This document shows, piece by piece, positions 37,648 through 49,035 of a DNA stretch of 64,000 nucleotides; the first letter of the stretch is position 1; each line of letters begins with the position of its first letter. The stretch comes from Parapristionchus giblindavisi (Eukaryota; Nematoda; Chromadorea; Rhabditida; Diplogasteridae): positions 124,001 through 188,000 of the forward strand of contig CALSFV010000414.1 in assembly GCA_943737045.1 (NCBI GenBank), read 5' to 3'. A program made the position numbers and the translations under genes. The notes below the pieces were generated by a model. That model did no database searches, had not been told where the DNA came from, and was given only the letters and a program-made list of their open reading frames with translations.

Positions 37648-38324
37648 CTAAGTTGATTGATAGAATGAATGAAAGAGAAAAGAAGAACATGGAACATAAT
37701 ATAAAGTGTGGAACAATGAATAGAATGAAAATGTTTGAATAATATGGTAAGACAATGAAATGATGGGTTAATGATTCAATGAAATGAGGTTACTTTCACT
37801 ATACCATATGTACAATGAGAAGTATTATAATAAATACTATTTATATTTACTTCCTTCTTTGTATAATTAAATCATCATCACACTTATTTTTACAAGTTAT
37901 CGCGAACAATCTAAGAAATACATAAACTGCAATATGTTTAGAAAAACGGATTCTCAAGTCCAATGAAAAATAAAAGTAAAAGAGTACATAAAGAATAGAA
38001 AGTTTTTGTTGTTCCTTATGAAGAAGAATGAAAGTGAATGAAATGGAACATAATGAATGATATGAAGATGAAGAAGAAGAAGAGGTTAAAGCATTGAAGA
38101 GAATAGTTGATATAAACCTTGAGGATTGAAATGAGTTATGAGATTGATGAAAAGAAAAAGAGGAAGTATAAAGATAATGATGGAATTGGAACAGGTAGTT
38201 CATTCTACTCTTTATTATTCTTATATATTTGTCTATGTTGTGACTGAAGAATATATAAAGCATTGAAAAGTTCTTTATTATCTAGCATGAATACATGGAA
38301 GAATATATGATGGATTGGGAATAA
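37648..38324. other. Intergenic region between protease and globin
   Basis: AT-rich, with GAATGAAAGA-type purine stretches on the plus strand. A 138-codon minus frame (37847-38263) is Ser/Phe-rich low-complexity translation and was not accepted. Confidence 0.4.
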
Positions 38325-39203
38325 TCAAGCAGTCGATGGAAGTCCAAGACTCTTAAGATGCTTTTGAATTTCATCATTGAAACTGAAATTTAGAATTTTT
38401 TGAAAATGAAGAAAGTATGAAAAACTGACTCTTTTCCAAGAGTCATCCATGCTCTTTTAGTAGCATCATCTAATTTAGTTTTAGTCTCAAGATATCCTTC
38501 GAAGACTGAGAAGAATGCCTACAATTACAAAGATTTATGTATTATCTATTCAAATGTTATGACAATAAAAGAAAATAAGTGAAGAGAGTGCTCTCATCTT
38601 CCCATTCTTTTTTTCGTTGTCTATATTCTATACTTTTAAACATGAGATGAACATCAAAGACGATAAAGTTTTCTTGTCTAACGCATAATTAAATAATAAA
38701 TATGAAAGTCTGGAATATAATAAAATATATACCATCCATAATTCAGGATCCATTTTGAATTGTCTATGACGATTGGCTGTTTCACGGGAATATGCTTTGA
38801 ATACCTTAATATTATAATATTGAATGATTAATTCAATGAAAGGAACAAACATCTTCATTCTCATAGGTTTCAGCTAAAAGATGACAAGCTAGAAGAAGAC
38901 GTTGTCCTTGTTTCTCGAATCTATTCATCATTTATAATATAGATAATATTATATGGATAGATAAATACCTCTCACTCCTCTGTACATCTGTTGCAGTAAA
39001 ATTCTCTGCTCCTTTAAAGTATTTTCTCAGATCAGGAACATTAGTAAACATACTGAAAAGATAATATTATCAAGTGTTATTAAATATAACTCTTACTATT
39101 TGTAGAAATCCTTTCCATCTTGAATAGAAGATTCATCAGTTCCAACTTTAGCTGATTTCAATGAATCCTTGCACAATTGAGAGATTTCCTTATGAGAGGA
39201 CAT
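38325..39203 (-). CDS. glb-1: Globin 1 (GLB-1 type)
   Basis: Six exons: 39097-39203, 38969-39052, 38851-38920, 38733-38804, 38430-38518, 38325-38382; 159 aa, the same length as C. elegans GLB-1. Signatures: MSSHKEISQLCKDSLK, NVPDLRKYFKGAENFTATDV, RFEKQGQRLLLACHLLAETY with the probable proximal (F8) His, NRHRQFKMDPELWMAFF and LGKD.NDEIQKHLKSLGLP. It is an intracellular haem-binding globin. Exon 4 uses an AAG acceptor. An upstream AG (TTTTGTAG) lies 20 bp before the chosen ATG, and an earlier out-of-frame ATG sits directly after it. Intron positions match the second globin at 43339-44150. Confidence 0.95.
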
Positions 39204-40549
39204 GTTCTTGTAGTCAACATCTACAAAATCCGTTATATAGAAAGGTTGGAGAGGGTGGGGATGGTCTAATTGGGTACTCAAAGACTGTTCAATTGTTATT
39301 CAATGTTACATAAGTGGAAGGAAATTGTGCATCTTTATTGATCTTCGATCTTAGATTCTTATACCTCTTCTTTCAAGCTTCCTTCTTTCTATTATTTGAA
39401 ATAATATGCTATTTTAATATCAGTTATTGAATTTAAAGAATTTCGAAATATTTAAAATATGAAAAGAGCCATTGTCTATCATTAGCAAATTTCAACAAAT
39501 ATTTTTTGTTCTTTTCAGTTTTCTCCTGCTATAAATATTTGTAGCCATAAAGGAGGCTGAATATTTAATAGGTTATCGTGAGATGGAATCATTATATTAA
39601 ACGACAAAATATTCTTAACATTTCTTCTTTCACATTTCTTTTTCATATTCGAAGCAATTTTTATGTATTTATGATATGGAAAAAGTTTGTTACATGTTGT
39701 AAAAAACGAGAGAAACACAACTAGAAGATTATACGGGAAAATCTCCTATTTTTCCATACCTTTTCAAAAAAAATAATTGGTTATATTTTCTTCACAATTA
39801 TGAAAATACCATGAATTTGTGGTGTAAACCCTCCATTTCGCTTTGGTCTATGTTGCTTTCAGGGTCTAAAATTCTTGTAATTTTATTCAAAATTGCTCTT
39901 CCAATCATATCAAAAATCAAAAATTTCCCATCAATAAGGCAATTTTACTTTTTTAACGAATTTCAAATTTGTTTATTCTTTCTTAATTGGGTTGGTGACA
40001 TATGAATGAAACTCTAATGACATTTTCCATTAAAATCAACACAGAAAGTTTTCAAAAATAAAGACAAATATGAAAAAATCAAATACAATTCCGTACAATC
40101 TCCCAGTGGGAGATTCCCATTTGGGTCGTTTTCTTTCGTTTTGAACGTATGTAGTGACTGATAATATCAACTCCAATAGAGTTATAAACCTCTCTCCGTC
40201 ATAGTCTTTATCTTTCTTCTATTTACTTTCAATCTATGTGATAACAAAACGACAACATGTGTAAAATAGTGTGAAAAAGACACAAAAGTGTCCCAATTTC
40301 GGAATTTTCAAACTGTTATCAATATGACCTGAGAGATATTTGAGTGTATTCATACAGTCCAATTAATATACAGATCTGGAAGACCGTTCAGGTAAACTTA
40401 GTATATTGTAGATTTTAATTGTACTCGTATAGTAATTTGGCTGCATAATAATCATGATATTTCCATTATACTATGCCCTTATAATAAATATATTTTTAAT
40501 TTTTTTTTAATTGAGAGAACAAGGACACAATAGATACCACATCATCACA
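39204..40549. other. Intergenic region upstream of globin 1
   Basis: AT-rich DNA with no supported gene. It contains a repeat copy (39701-40147) related to 61238-61437. Confidence 0.4.
39701..40147. mobile_element. Long copy of a dispersed inverted-repeat element (related to 61238-61437)
   Basis: The left edge AAAAACGAGAGAAACACAAC and right edge TCGTTTTCTTTCGTTTTGAA are imperfect inverted repeats of the same type as at 61238-61437. TTATACGGGAAAATCTCCTA near the left edge also recurs there in the other orientation. It is longer (about 450 bp against 200). Confidence 0.5.
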
Positions 40550-40553
40550 TTAA

Positions 40554-42769
40554 GAGACCGGCTCCGTAAGACTCGAGCATGGTCCGGACATTCGCGAGGA
40601 CTTTCGATCTGGCCCTCAATACTTTCATCATAGACACATACCGGGGGGAGACCGATGAAAGTTATAGTGAAAATGCCCTTAGACTCAAACCCGGCTCACA
40701 TATGTCACATTAAGTAAAAAATTGAAAAATTCATAACTTTTCAATCGTGATAGCTAGCAGTGTAATTTCTTTTTATTGGTGAATAACATGTCATGCGCCC
40801 TTATAAACACAGCTGAGCAGTAATATCATATCGTTCTGGATATGTTTTTTCGTGCATGATTTTCCGATTTTTCCTCTTCCATCCTCGTTGAAGAGAGACG
40901 GCAAGCATTGACATAGTACATATTGTAGCCCTGACACTTCTGTACATGATGGTCACATTCCCTTGGAAATCCAACTTTTCTGAAGTATCGAGAATTGCAA
41001 CTGAATGTGAGATATGTGTAATTTGCAAAAATCGAAAATTAAATTTCTTGTAAATCGCAAGAGTAGTAGGTAGCTTTATTATGTCATTTTACTTGTAGTG
41101 ATGCGCCTACACAGAAAAAATATACAAGTAGACCCAGGCTACATTTTAAAAAATTTTTAAAAATAATTATTTTATTTTTATTTTTTTCAACCCCGACATA
41201 GAGTCGACCGTCAAGGCAAGTTGATTCATAGGGCGGATGGTAGCTGATGCATGTCCGTTTGCGAAAACAACTGCCACGTAAAGAATCGTCGTTTCGCAGA
41301 TCTAGAATTTATTTTTTTATTTATCAAACTTAAAAAAATTACGTTTCTTTCATATAAATCGGTTGCAAGGTGGCGTACGGCAGCCAAAGCTGTACCATTG
41401 TTATCAGTGGGAGTGTACCATATTGCACTACCGTAACCGTCAAGAATCGCAAACTGATTTTTTTTCAGTCGACCCATGATTTTCAACCATGACCCGGGGT
41501 TCATGGTTGAGAATGGCTGAGGTCGAAAAATTCATGATGATCCCAGACCAAATACTATTTGGCATTATATCAATAGTGGGCCAACTTTTATTTTTATGGA
41601 TACCATAACCCGAACTACCGTAATCTAGATATAGGGTCCTATAATATTATGACGCAGTTCACGGAAAATCCCGTTTTATGCGTTACGATTACGGTAATTC
41701 GAGTTGTGGTATCCATAAAAATAAAAGTTGGCTCACTGTTGATATAATGGCTACTAGTATTTGGTCTGGGATCATCATGAATTTTTCGACCTCAGCCATT
41801 CTTAACCATGAACCCGGGGTCATGGTTGAAAATCATGGGTCGACTGAAAAAAAATCAGTTCGCGATTCTTGACGGTTACGGTAGTGCAGTATAGTACACT
41901 CCCACTGATAACAATGGTACAGCTTTGGCTGCCGTACGCCACCTTGCAACCGATTTATATGAAAGAAACATGTAATTTTTCAAGTTTGATAATTAAAAAA
42001 ATAAATTCTAGATCTGCGAAACGACGATTCTTCACGTGGCAGTTGTTTTCGCAAACGGACATGCATCAGCTACCATCCGCCCTATGAATCAACTTGCCTT
42101 GACGGTCGACTCAATGTCGGGGTTGAAAAAAATAAAAATAAAATAATTATTTTTAAAATTTTTTTAAAATGTAGCCTGAGTCTACTTGTATATTTTTTCT
42201 GTGTAGGCGCATCACTACAAGTAAAATGACATAATAAAGCTACCTACTACTCTTGCGAATTACAAGAAATTTAATTTTCGATTTTTGCAAATTACACATA
42301 TCTCACATTCAGTTGCAATTCTCGATGCTTCAGAAAAGTTGGATTTCCAAGGGAATGTGACCATCATGTACAGAAGTGTCAGGGCTACAATATGTACTAT
42401 GTCAATGCTTGCCGTCTCTCTTCAACGAGGATGGAAGAGGAAAAAATCGGAAAATCATACACGAAAAAACATATCCAGAACGATATGATATTACTGCTCA
42501 GCTGTGTTTATAAGGGCGCATGACATGTTATTCACCCATAAAAAGAAATAACGCTGCTAGCTATCACGATTGAAAAGTTATGAATTTTTCAATTTTTTAC
42601 TTAATGTGACATATGTGAGCCGGGTTTGAGCCTAAGGGCATTTTCACTATAACTTTCATCGGTCTCCCCCCGGTATGTGTCTATGATGAAAGTATTAAGG
42701 GCCAGATCGAAAGTCCTCGCGAATGTCCGGCAGGGGGTCAAAATGCTCGAGTCTTACCGAGCCGGTCTC
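40554..42769. mobile_element. 2.2-kb near-perfect palindrome flanked by TTAA
   Basis: Arms of about 1.07 kb (40554-41625 and 41687-42769) are inverted copies around a 61-bp spacer. Ends GAGACCGGCTC and GAGCCGGTCTC abut TTAA on both sides (40550-40553, 42770-42773). Open frames inside (minus 40801-41028 and 41226-41504; plus 41869-42087 and 42285-42488) are mirror images of each other, so a single ancestral sequence was doubled. No transposase motif was recognised. The right arm has a short extra segment near 42731. It lies between the two globin genes. Confidence 0.9.
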
Positions 42770-42773
42770 TTAA

Positions 42774-43338
42774 AAAGTCAAGAATTGAAAAAAAAAGAAG
42801 GTTAGGATCCACGTTTTTGATAAATGTTTATCACAAATCTTTAACAAATCTCCGACAATTCCTCGTCTTGATAGTATATTCTTACTTAGCACGTGAGTGA
42901 AAGATCAAGTGATCATTCACGGTTATTGACACTAAGTAAATAATAACTACTTATGATGAACTTCACGTACGAAATCATACTAAACACAGAGATATATATT
43001 TCAAACAATCTCCACTCGTTATTTTAAGTGTCTCGTTTCGTGCATTAGCACGTTGATAAAATACAATATATCTATCGCTCAAATTTCTCAATATTTGAAT
43101 ATATATTGTATATCTCTTATTAGAAATGTAAGTTCATGACGAGATTGAAAACATCTATCATCTCCATCTATCTATCATACAGATATCTTCAATAACCTTC
43201 AACTTTGTTTGTCCTTGAACTTGTTTATGTATACATGTTTATTCGAAATATACAAAGAGATAATGATAAGTCTCCAATAGAAATGAGAGATCAAGTTATA
43301 TGAATTGGAATTAATATTATGAATACTGAATACATCAT
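42774..43338. other. 3' flank of globin 2
   Basis: AT-rich spacer between the palindrome and the globin 2 stop codon. No gene or RNA was recognised. Confidence 0.4.
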
Positions 43339-44150
43339 TTATGCTACATAGGGAAGATCTGAATCCTTGAGATGTTTCTGAGCCTCTGCATTGAAACTGA
43401 AATATATAGAATGATCGAAAGATCAAAGATCAAAGATTAACTTACACTTCAGCCATCTTCTCCCAAGCTTTCTTAGTCTCATTATCAAGAGTAGTCTTAG
43501 TTGCTAGATATCCTGTGAAGACAGTAAAGAAAGCCTAAATATCGATTGATTATAATAGATTAGAGTATAAATAATACCAGCCATAGAGAAGGTTCCATCT
43601 TAAATTGACGATGACGATTGATTGTTTCACGAACATATGCCTTGAAGACCTAAATTATTATTGATTAGAATCAATCGATCGATATGATTACGAATATACA
43701 TCTTGTTTGTCGAAGGTCTCTGCAAGAATATGAACGGCTAGAAGAATACGTTGGCCTTGCTTCTCAAATCTATAAAGAAATGGATGATTAACTAGAAGAT
43801 GGAGGAAGAAGGGAAGGGAAGGGGAGATGGAGAGGAAAGTTGATGGTAAGGGAAGGGAAGGGGTTAGGGGACCTATAGAGAAGATTACCTTTCACTCTTC
43901 TGTACATCATCAGCAGTGTATTCTTGTGCTCCTTTGAAGTAAACACGAAGAGTTGGATAGTTAGTGAAGAAACTATAATATCATTATTGAATCTTTGTTT
44001 GTTTATCAGTTTTCTTCTTTTGAAGATCTCTTGAATGAATATAAGTACTAACTATTTATAGAAGTCCTTTCCATCTTGAATTGATTGAGGATCAGTCCCC
44101 AGATGAGCAGCCTCCATTGACTTCTTACAAAGACGAGATACTTCAACCAT
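43339..44150 (-). CDS. glb-1: Globin 2 (GLB-1 type), paralog
   Basis: Six exons with the same boundaries as globin 1: 44053-44150, 43889-43972, 43700-43769, 43578-43649, 43446-43534, 43339-43396; 156 aa. Signatures: MVEVSRLCKKSMEAAHLGTD, NYPTLRVYFKGAQEYTADDV, RFEKQGQRILLAVHILAETF (probable F8 His in VHILA), NRHRQFKMEPSLWLAFFTVF, FNAEAQKHLKDSDLP. Compared with globin 1, Cys before the His is Val. All five introns end in TAG or CAG, although exon 4 of globin 1 uses AAG. The symbol marks the type; which copy is the ortholog cannot be told. Confidence 0.94.
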
Positions 44151-44767
44151 ATTCACTATAATATGAATGATTAGATGAAGAAATGAATAGAATATCTCAA
44201 GTAGGTAGTTAAGACACAAATATATAGAGAGGATAGTCACATTGACTATCAGGTCTCACAGCTAAATAGAAGTTGAGTGCATGCAGAAATGAAAGGAAAT
44301 TGAAACAGTTGAGAGAGAACGAAAGAACAGTGAGAGAGTATAAGGAAGTGAGAGAGGGGAAAGAAGTTAGAGAGAATAGAGATAGAGAAGAATGAGAGTG
44401 TCTATGTAGGATGGTGTAAAGATAGAAAGAGAGAAAGGAGGGGGAAGGGATCTTTAATCTGTGGCATAGTGAACAAATGATAGATAAGAGTAATAGAAGA
44501 GACGATGAGATGGATAGATGAAGAAGAAGGGATAAATGGTCACGTAAGAGATGATGATGATGACCTACCTTGTGTTGTCTATAGTCTATGTTCTCTAGAC
44601 ATCAAACAATAATGTTGTTTATTAAAAAGGATAAAGGAATATCGAATACGTTTAATTAAATTGTTTCAATCTCACGTTAACCGATTTCACAATAATAATA
44701 AAAGTTTCAAAAAACGGCAGTTTAAACTTCTGTGAGAACGTGATTGTTTACCGAACTAAACATACAG

Positions 44768-44866
44768 TTTATTCAAATTTCAAACTATTCCAAAATGATC
44801 TCAGCGCATATGTTGTTTGGATTACTCCGTGATCATTTTGAAATAATTCGAAATTTGAATAAACAA
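44768..44866. repeat. Hairpin element of about 100 bp
   Basis: GTTTATTCAAATTTCAAACT.. mirrors ..GAAATTTGAATAAAC, with CAAAATGATC/GATCATTTTG inside. A related end (TTGAATAAACAATTACGTAT) recurs near 45847. Confidence 0.65.
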
Positions 44867-44877
44867 TGGCGTATGAA

Positions 44878-45157
44878 CTAGGGATCCGCAAATGTGCATT
44901 CGTGCGAAATGATTTTCAAAATGAAAATGAATGAAAAATCGTGCGCACGATTTTAATATTATAATTAAATAAACATTCGCGCAAATTAATGCATTCTGAC
45001 TCATTCTGATCATTTTCATTCATAAAATTGGTTGTTGGTCTGTCATGAATATGCACGAATCGGCACGAAAAAAATGCTTCATAATTGTACTTTTCATCAT
45101 TTTTTATTCCGTTCATGTTCGTACAGGCTGTGCATTTGCATGAATGCGGATCCCTAG
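44878..45157. mobile_element. 280-bp MITE flanked by TA
   Basis: CTAGGGATCCGCAAATGTGC mirrors the right end TTTGCATGAATGCGGATCCCTAG in shorter form (GCGGATCCCTAG). TA at both edges suits a Tc1/mariner-type target site. The two arms share CGTGCG/CGCACG-containing inner blocks. Confidence 0.75.
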
Positions 45158-45466
45158 TTGAACTCCCTCAAATGAAGCTCTCTCACTTCATTATGTGTGA
45201 TACGATTAACTACCAAACTAAACTAATTTATATGTAATATTGATCTTAAGTCATATGATCTCTTCTTATGATAGAAGAATCTATAAGAGTGGGGGGCCTT
45301 TTATCCGTCCATTAAAATCTCTTCGAAGTTTTACTGATTTCACTCTTTTTTTCCATATTTGTTCTGTGAAAAAAAGACCAGAATGTTCATAGAAAAAGAC
45401 TTTGGTTTTCTATAACATATTGAAAAGGATCTAAACTATGGAATGTGTTATGGTGTAGATGTATTG

Positions 45467-45570
45467 CATCGTTACATTTGGTTACGTGCCTACGCCGTAA
45501 CTTCTGCCGTAACGACGGAGACGCAGCGGAGGAGGTTACTGCGTAGGCACGTAAGGCAAATGTAACGATG
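45467..45570. mobile_element. 104-bp hairpin MITE
   Basis: CATCGTTACATTTG and TACGTGCCTACGC on the left mirror GCGTAGGCACGTA and CAAATGTAACGATG on the right, giving a long stem with a GC-rich loop (GTAACGACGGAGACGC). No certain target duplication. Confidence 0.8.
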
Positions 45571-46301
45571 AATATAGTTAGTTTGATCTTAGAAGAAATG
45601 AATAATCAAAGAACAATTACGTATACATACATATAGACGATCAACTAGTTAGAGTGTAGGTTAGAGTTGTTTTGAAAGTTTTGCAGAATAGATGAAGATG
45701 TTTACATTTTATAAGATGAAAAGAGAAAAGAAAGAGATATTGAATACAAGAGAATTTAGCGAATTATAGATCAATAACTTTATTTATTTAATTGTAGGAG
45801 TGATTATTACAAATATTATAGATCATGCAAGAAATAGATGAATGATTTTGAATAAACAATTACGTATGAACTCTATGTTTGAATGATTAGAGTATAATTT
45901 CATATCATTGGAAGTAATTCTCCTTTTATATTCAATCTCTTATTGAGTTCTTATCCATTTTCTTCTTTAATCGTTCATAGACCAACTCTTTCATTCATCT
46001 ATTTATATCTCATTTCAATCCGTTTCCGGGCAATCAAATGTATGACACTATTCATAGATACTTTCATTTACTTTATCATGAAAAAATACAATAGTTCAAA
46101 TACAATAGCAAATAGAATCATAGAATTAACAAAACTAAATATATTATTAATTGAAAGAATGTACAAATGACTCGTCTATGAATTGTTTTGATCACATTGA
46201 ATATAATGGAAGTGAGTGATTACTCGTGTTGAAAATACTCATACTTGGAGAGAGATACATACATACAATGTTGTCAATTTTAAGTTATTCAAAATAGATG
46301 T

Positions 46302-49035
46302 TCAATATGGTGAATCTTGTACTAGTAACATAGTATTTCCAATCATTTTTTCTTTGGCAATTTGACTCCTTGTGATATAATAAACCCAATAGATTAGATT
46401 GAAGAAAGCAAATGAAAAAGGAAAGAGTTTCCTCAAATAATTAATATATCTTACATTAAATATTCAATCAATAATGATTGATCTCATAGACTGAAATGAT
46501 TACCTGCATATAGCATCAACTCTTTCACACGTCCATTTTGGTTCACTTTCATCTATTTCTTCTGTTCTTTCTAATAAAGGTATATGAGATGAACTATTTC
46601 CATTTGATAGATGCTCAATTCATATATTATACATAATATTCTGATATATTTTTAATCTTACAATGAATTCTTCATTAGGAATAGTTCTTATATCAATATG
46701 ATCATTGATTGAATGATTATCATCATGAGATATAGTACCATATCCATTCTTATCATTATGATGTTTACGCTCTTCTTTTCTCCTAAATTATCACTGTTCT
46801 TTTTTGAATCAATTGAATTGTATTTTTACTAATTTTGTGAGCACATAATTCATTTGATAAAAAGATATTAAAAACTGTAAGGTTCATTGATTGAGAAGCC
46901 TACTTTTTCTGACATTCCATCTTCTCAATTCTTGCTTTTTTCTTTGTTTCATTCTTTTTCTTACGAATCTTACTGTTCCTCATTTCAAAGAAACAAATAA
47001 TAGCCACTTCCACCATTGTTAGATAGATATATCTAAAGATATCATATATATATATCTTCAATATTTCATTCAATTGTTCATACCCAGTCGTCATTACCAT
47101 GTATACATCGATTGATTTGACATATCCTACTTTAGGAAGAGATTTAGCTACATTTCCATACTGAAAAAGATCATTAAGATATCATGATACAATTATTGAT
47201 AGAGATACTTGAAATGTTAAGGCCATCAATGATGAAACTCCTAGAGTTATTCGAGCTGGTAGAGCCTGTAATGAACATAGTTATTATTTTGTACAGGAAG
47301 AATATTTAACCTTGATATCGATCCAAAATGATACAAATGATAAGAATACTGATGCATAAGTAGGCATATACATTTGAAGAATATAAAACCCATATGAACG
47401 AGTAAATGTTAACTTTACTGATAACTAAATATCAATAATGAATGAAGAAAATATAAAATATAAAAATACCTGATCCCACATTCCAGCAGCATATTCAAAT
47501 GTATCATTCGTCCAAAAGAATGCAGATAATGTAAAATCAGCTAATTTATTCTTTGCTATTGAGAAAACCTTTGAAAGATTATAAAGTACACTATTAAATA
47601 TAAATTAATTAATTACCGGAGCCCATTCTCTCCATCTCAAAGCTACTTTTGCTGAATTATATGCATAGGATTCAATAACTAAATCACATGCCTTAAATGA
47701 TAACTTCATTGAATATTATCAATTGTTATTAATAATCTTACCATGATATCCATAGGAAACATTTCTAATTCAAGACTACAAGGACCACTTACTTGTAGTC
47801 GATAGTTAACCTATAATAAAGTCTATTGTTAGTTACAGCTCTTTTTCGTCGTTTATAGGAAGGAAAAGTGCACAAATTGAATTGAATCACAAAACTCCAT
47901 ATTGACGATGAAGATTCTAGTCGTATTTTCATTTTTTTAAACATTTTCATTAAACGAAATACATCTTGGTGATTTTTAGATTATTCATTCATCTTTTTCG
48001 TAATGAAAGATTAGACAAACCCAAACAGTTCCATTAGGAAATAACATAAGAAATATATTAGGAATAGGAGATGAATGAACCTATAAAGAGTTAATCATTC
48101 AATATATACCGAATTAGTAGAACAAACCTGAGTCTTTTTACTATTTACAAAACAAACATTTGGAGTCCATATCTTATCTACCATTGTATAATCTAATGTG
48201 ATATTCTGTAAACTTCATTATTCTTATTTTAAGAAACATTCCCTCGTTTTTCCACATTTTTTCTCAACGTTCAATGCAAATGATAAAAAAATGCTTTATC
48301 AGTAAAAAAATAAGTATTAAATGCCCATATAAAATTACCGGAACACATGAAAAATTATCGAATCTCAATCGTTTGTCAGTCCAAATTTGACTGAAAAAAT
48401 AGATTGAACGATTTTGATGGGAAGTTTAAAATGCACAAACAAACCTGAATAAAACATCAATAGTGAAACTAGATGTTATCTCACTTATTTGTTCTATATT
48501 CTGAATTACAAATTCTATTGTTACTGCTGTTGTATTTCTGAAGATTGAATGAGGATGAGGATGAGAGTGAGACATAAAGATACAATTTAGATGGAACAGA
48601 GTTCTTATTATATTGACTTTCCAATATCTTCTTGATATATTCAGCTACATCATCATGGGCACTATCACTGTAATCAATTCATTAATCGATATTGATTATC
48701 AATCGATCCTCACTCAACCATTCAAACAAATCGATCTATTTAATCAATCAATAAATCAAACCTGCATCCATCATATTTATTTGAATGATAAGGATATATA
48801 GTAGTACTTTCAATATAATCTTCATCACCAGGTGCCAATGCATAAACATCTCCTTTAGGTGGATTAATACTAAGTGATGGATCTCCTTTCCATTCATGAT
48901 ATTCATATAATTTATGAGATGAAGTCATATGACCAATACTCCAAAGAAAAGTTAAAAGAGATTCTAAATGAAGATCGATATTTCACAAGGTAATAATATA
49001 AATGAATATATCTTACTTTGAGTATAATTTAACAT
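46302..49035 (-). CDS. Cys-loop ligand-gated ion channel subunit, anion-selective type
   Basis: Seventeen exons: 49017-49035, 48762-48963, 48584-48667, 48445-48537, 48339-48390, 48128-48205, 48021-48080, 47742-47810, 47617-47691, 47470-47568, 47311-47424, 47209-47265, 47084-47160, 46904-47032, 46662-46782, 46504-46613, 46302-46431; about 522 aa. Landmarks: Cys-loop Cys207-Cys221 around [13 protein letters not shown]1 [19 protein letters not shown]2 with PAR at 318-320 ([15 protein letters not shown]), the chloride-type selectivity motif; TM3 [22 protein letters not shown]4 [16 protein letters not shown]. It resembles nematode ACC/LGC chloride channels; the ligand is not predictable. Acceptors of exons 9-10 are AAG and 16-17 GAG. 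The first exon is short and its start is the least certain part. Confidence 0.88.

Larger units (their letters stand above)
44151..46301. other. Intergenic region with several small transposons
   Basis: About 2.1 kb upstream of globin 2. The first 400 bp is purine-rich on the plus strand. It contains three inverted-repeat elements listed separately. No gene was accepted. Confidence 0.5.

Noticed and set aside
37847..38263. 138-codon minus frame
   Set aside because: Composition is Ser/Phe/Leu low complexity from purine-rich DNA; no supporting splice sites.
40801..42488. Independent genes on both strands of the 2.2-kb palindrome
   Set aside because: The frames are mirror copies produced by the inverted repeat and show no transposase or other domain.
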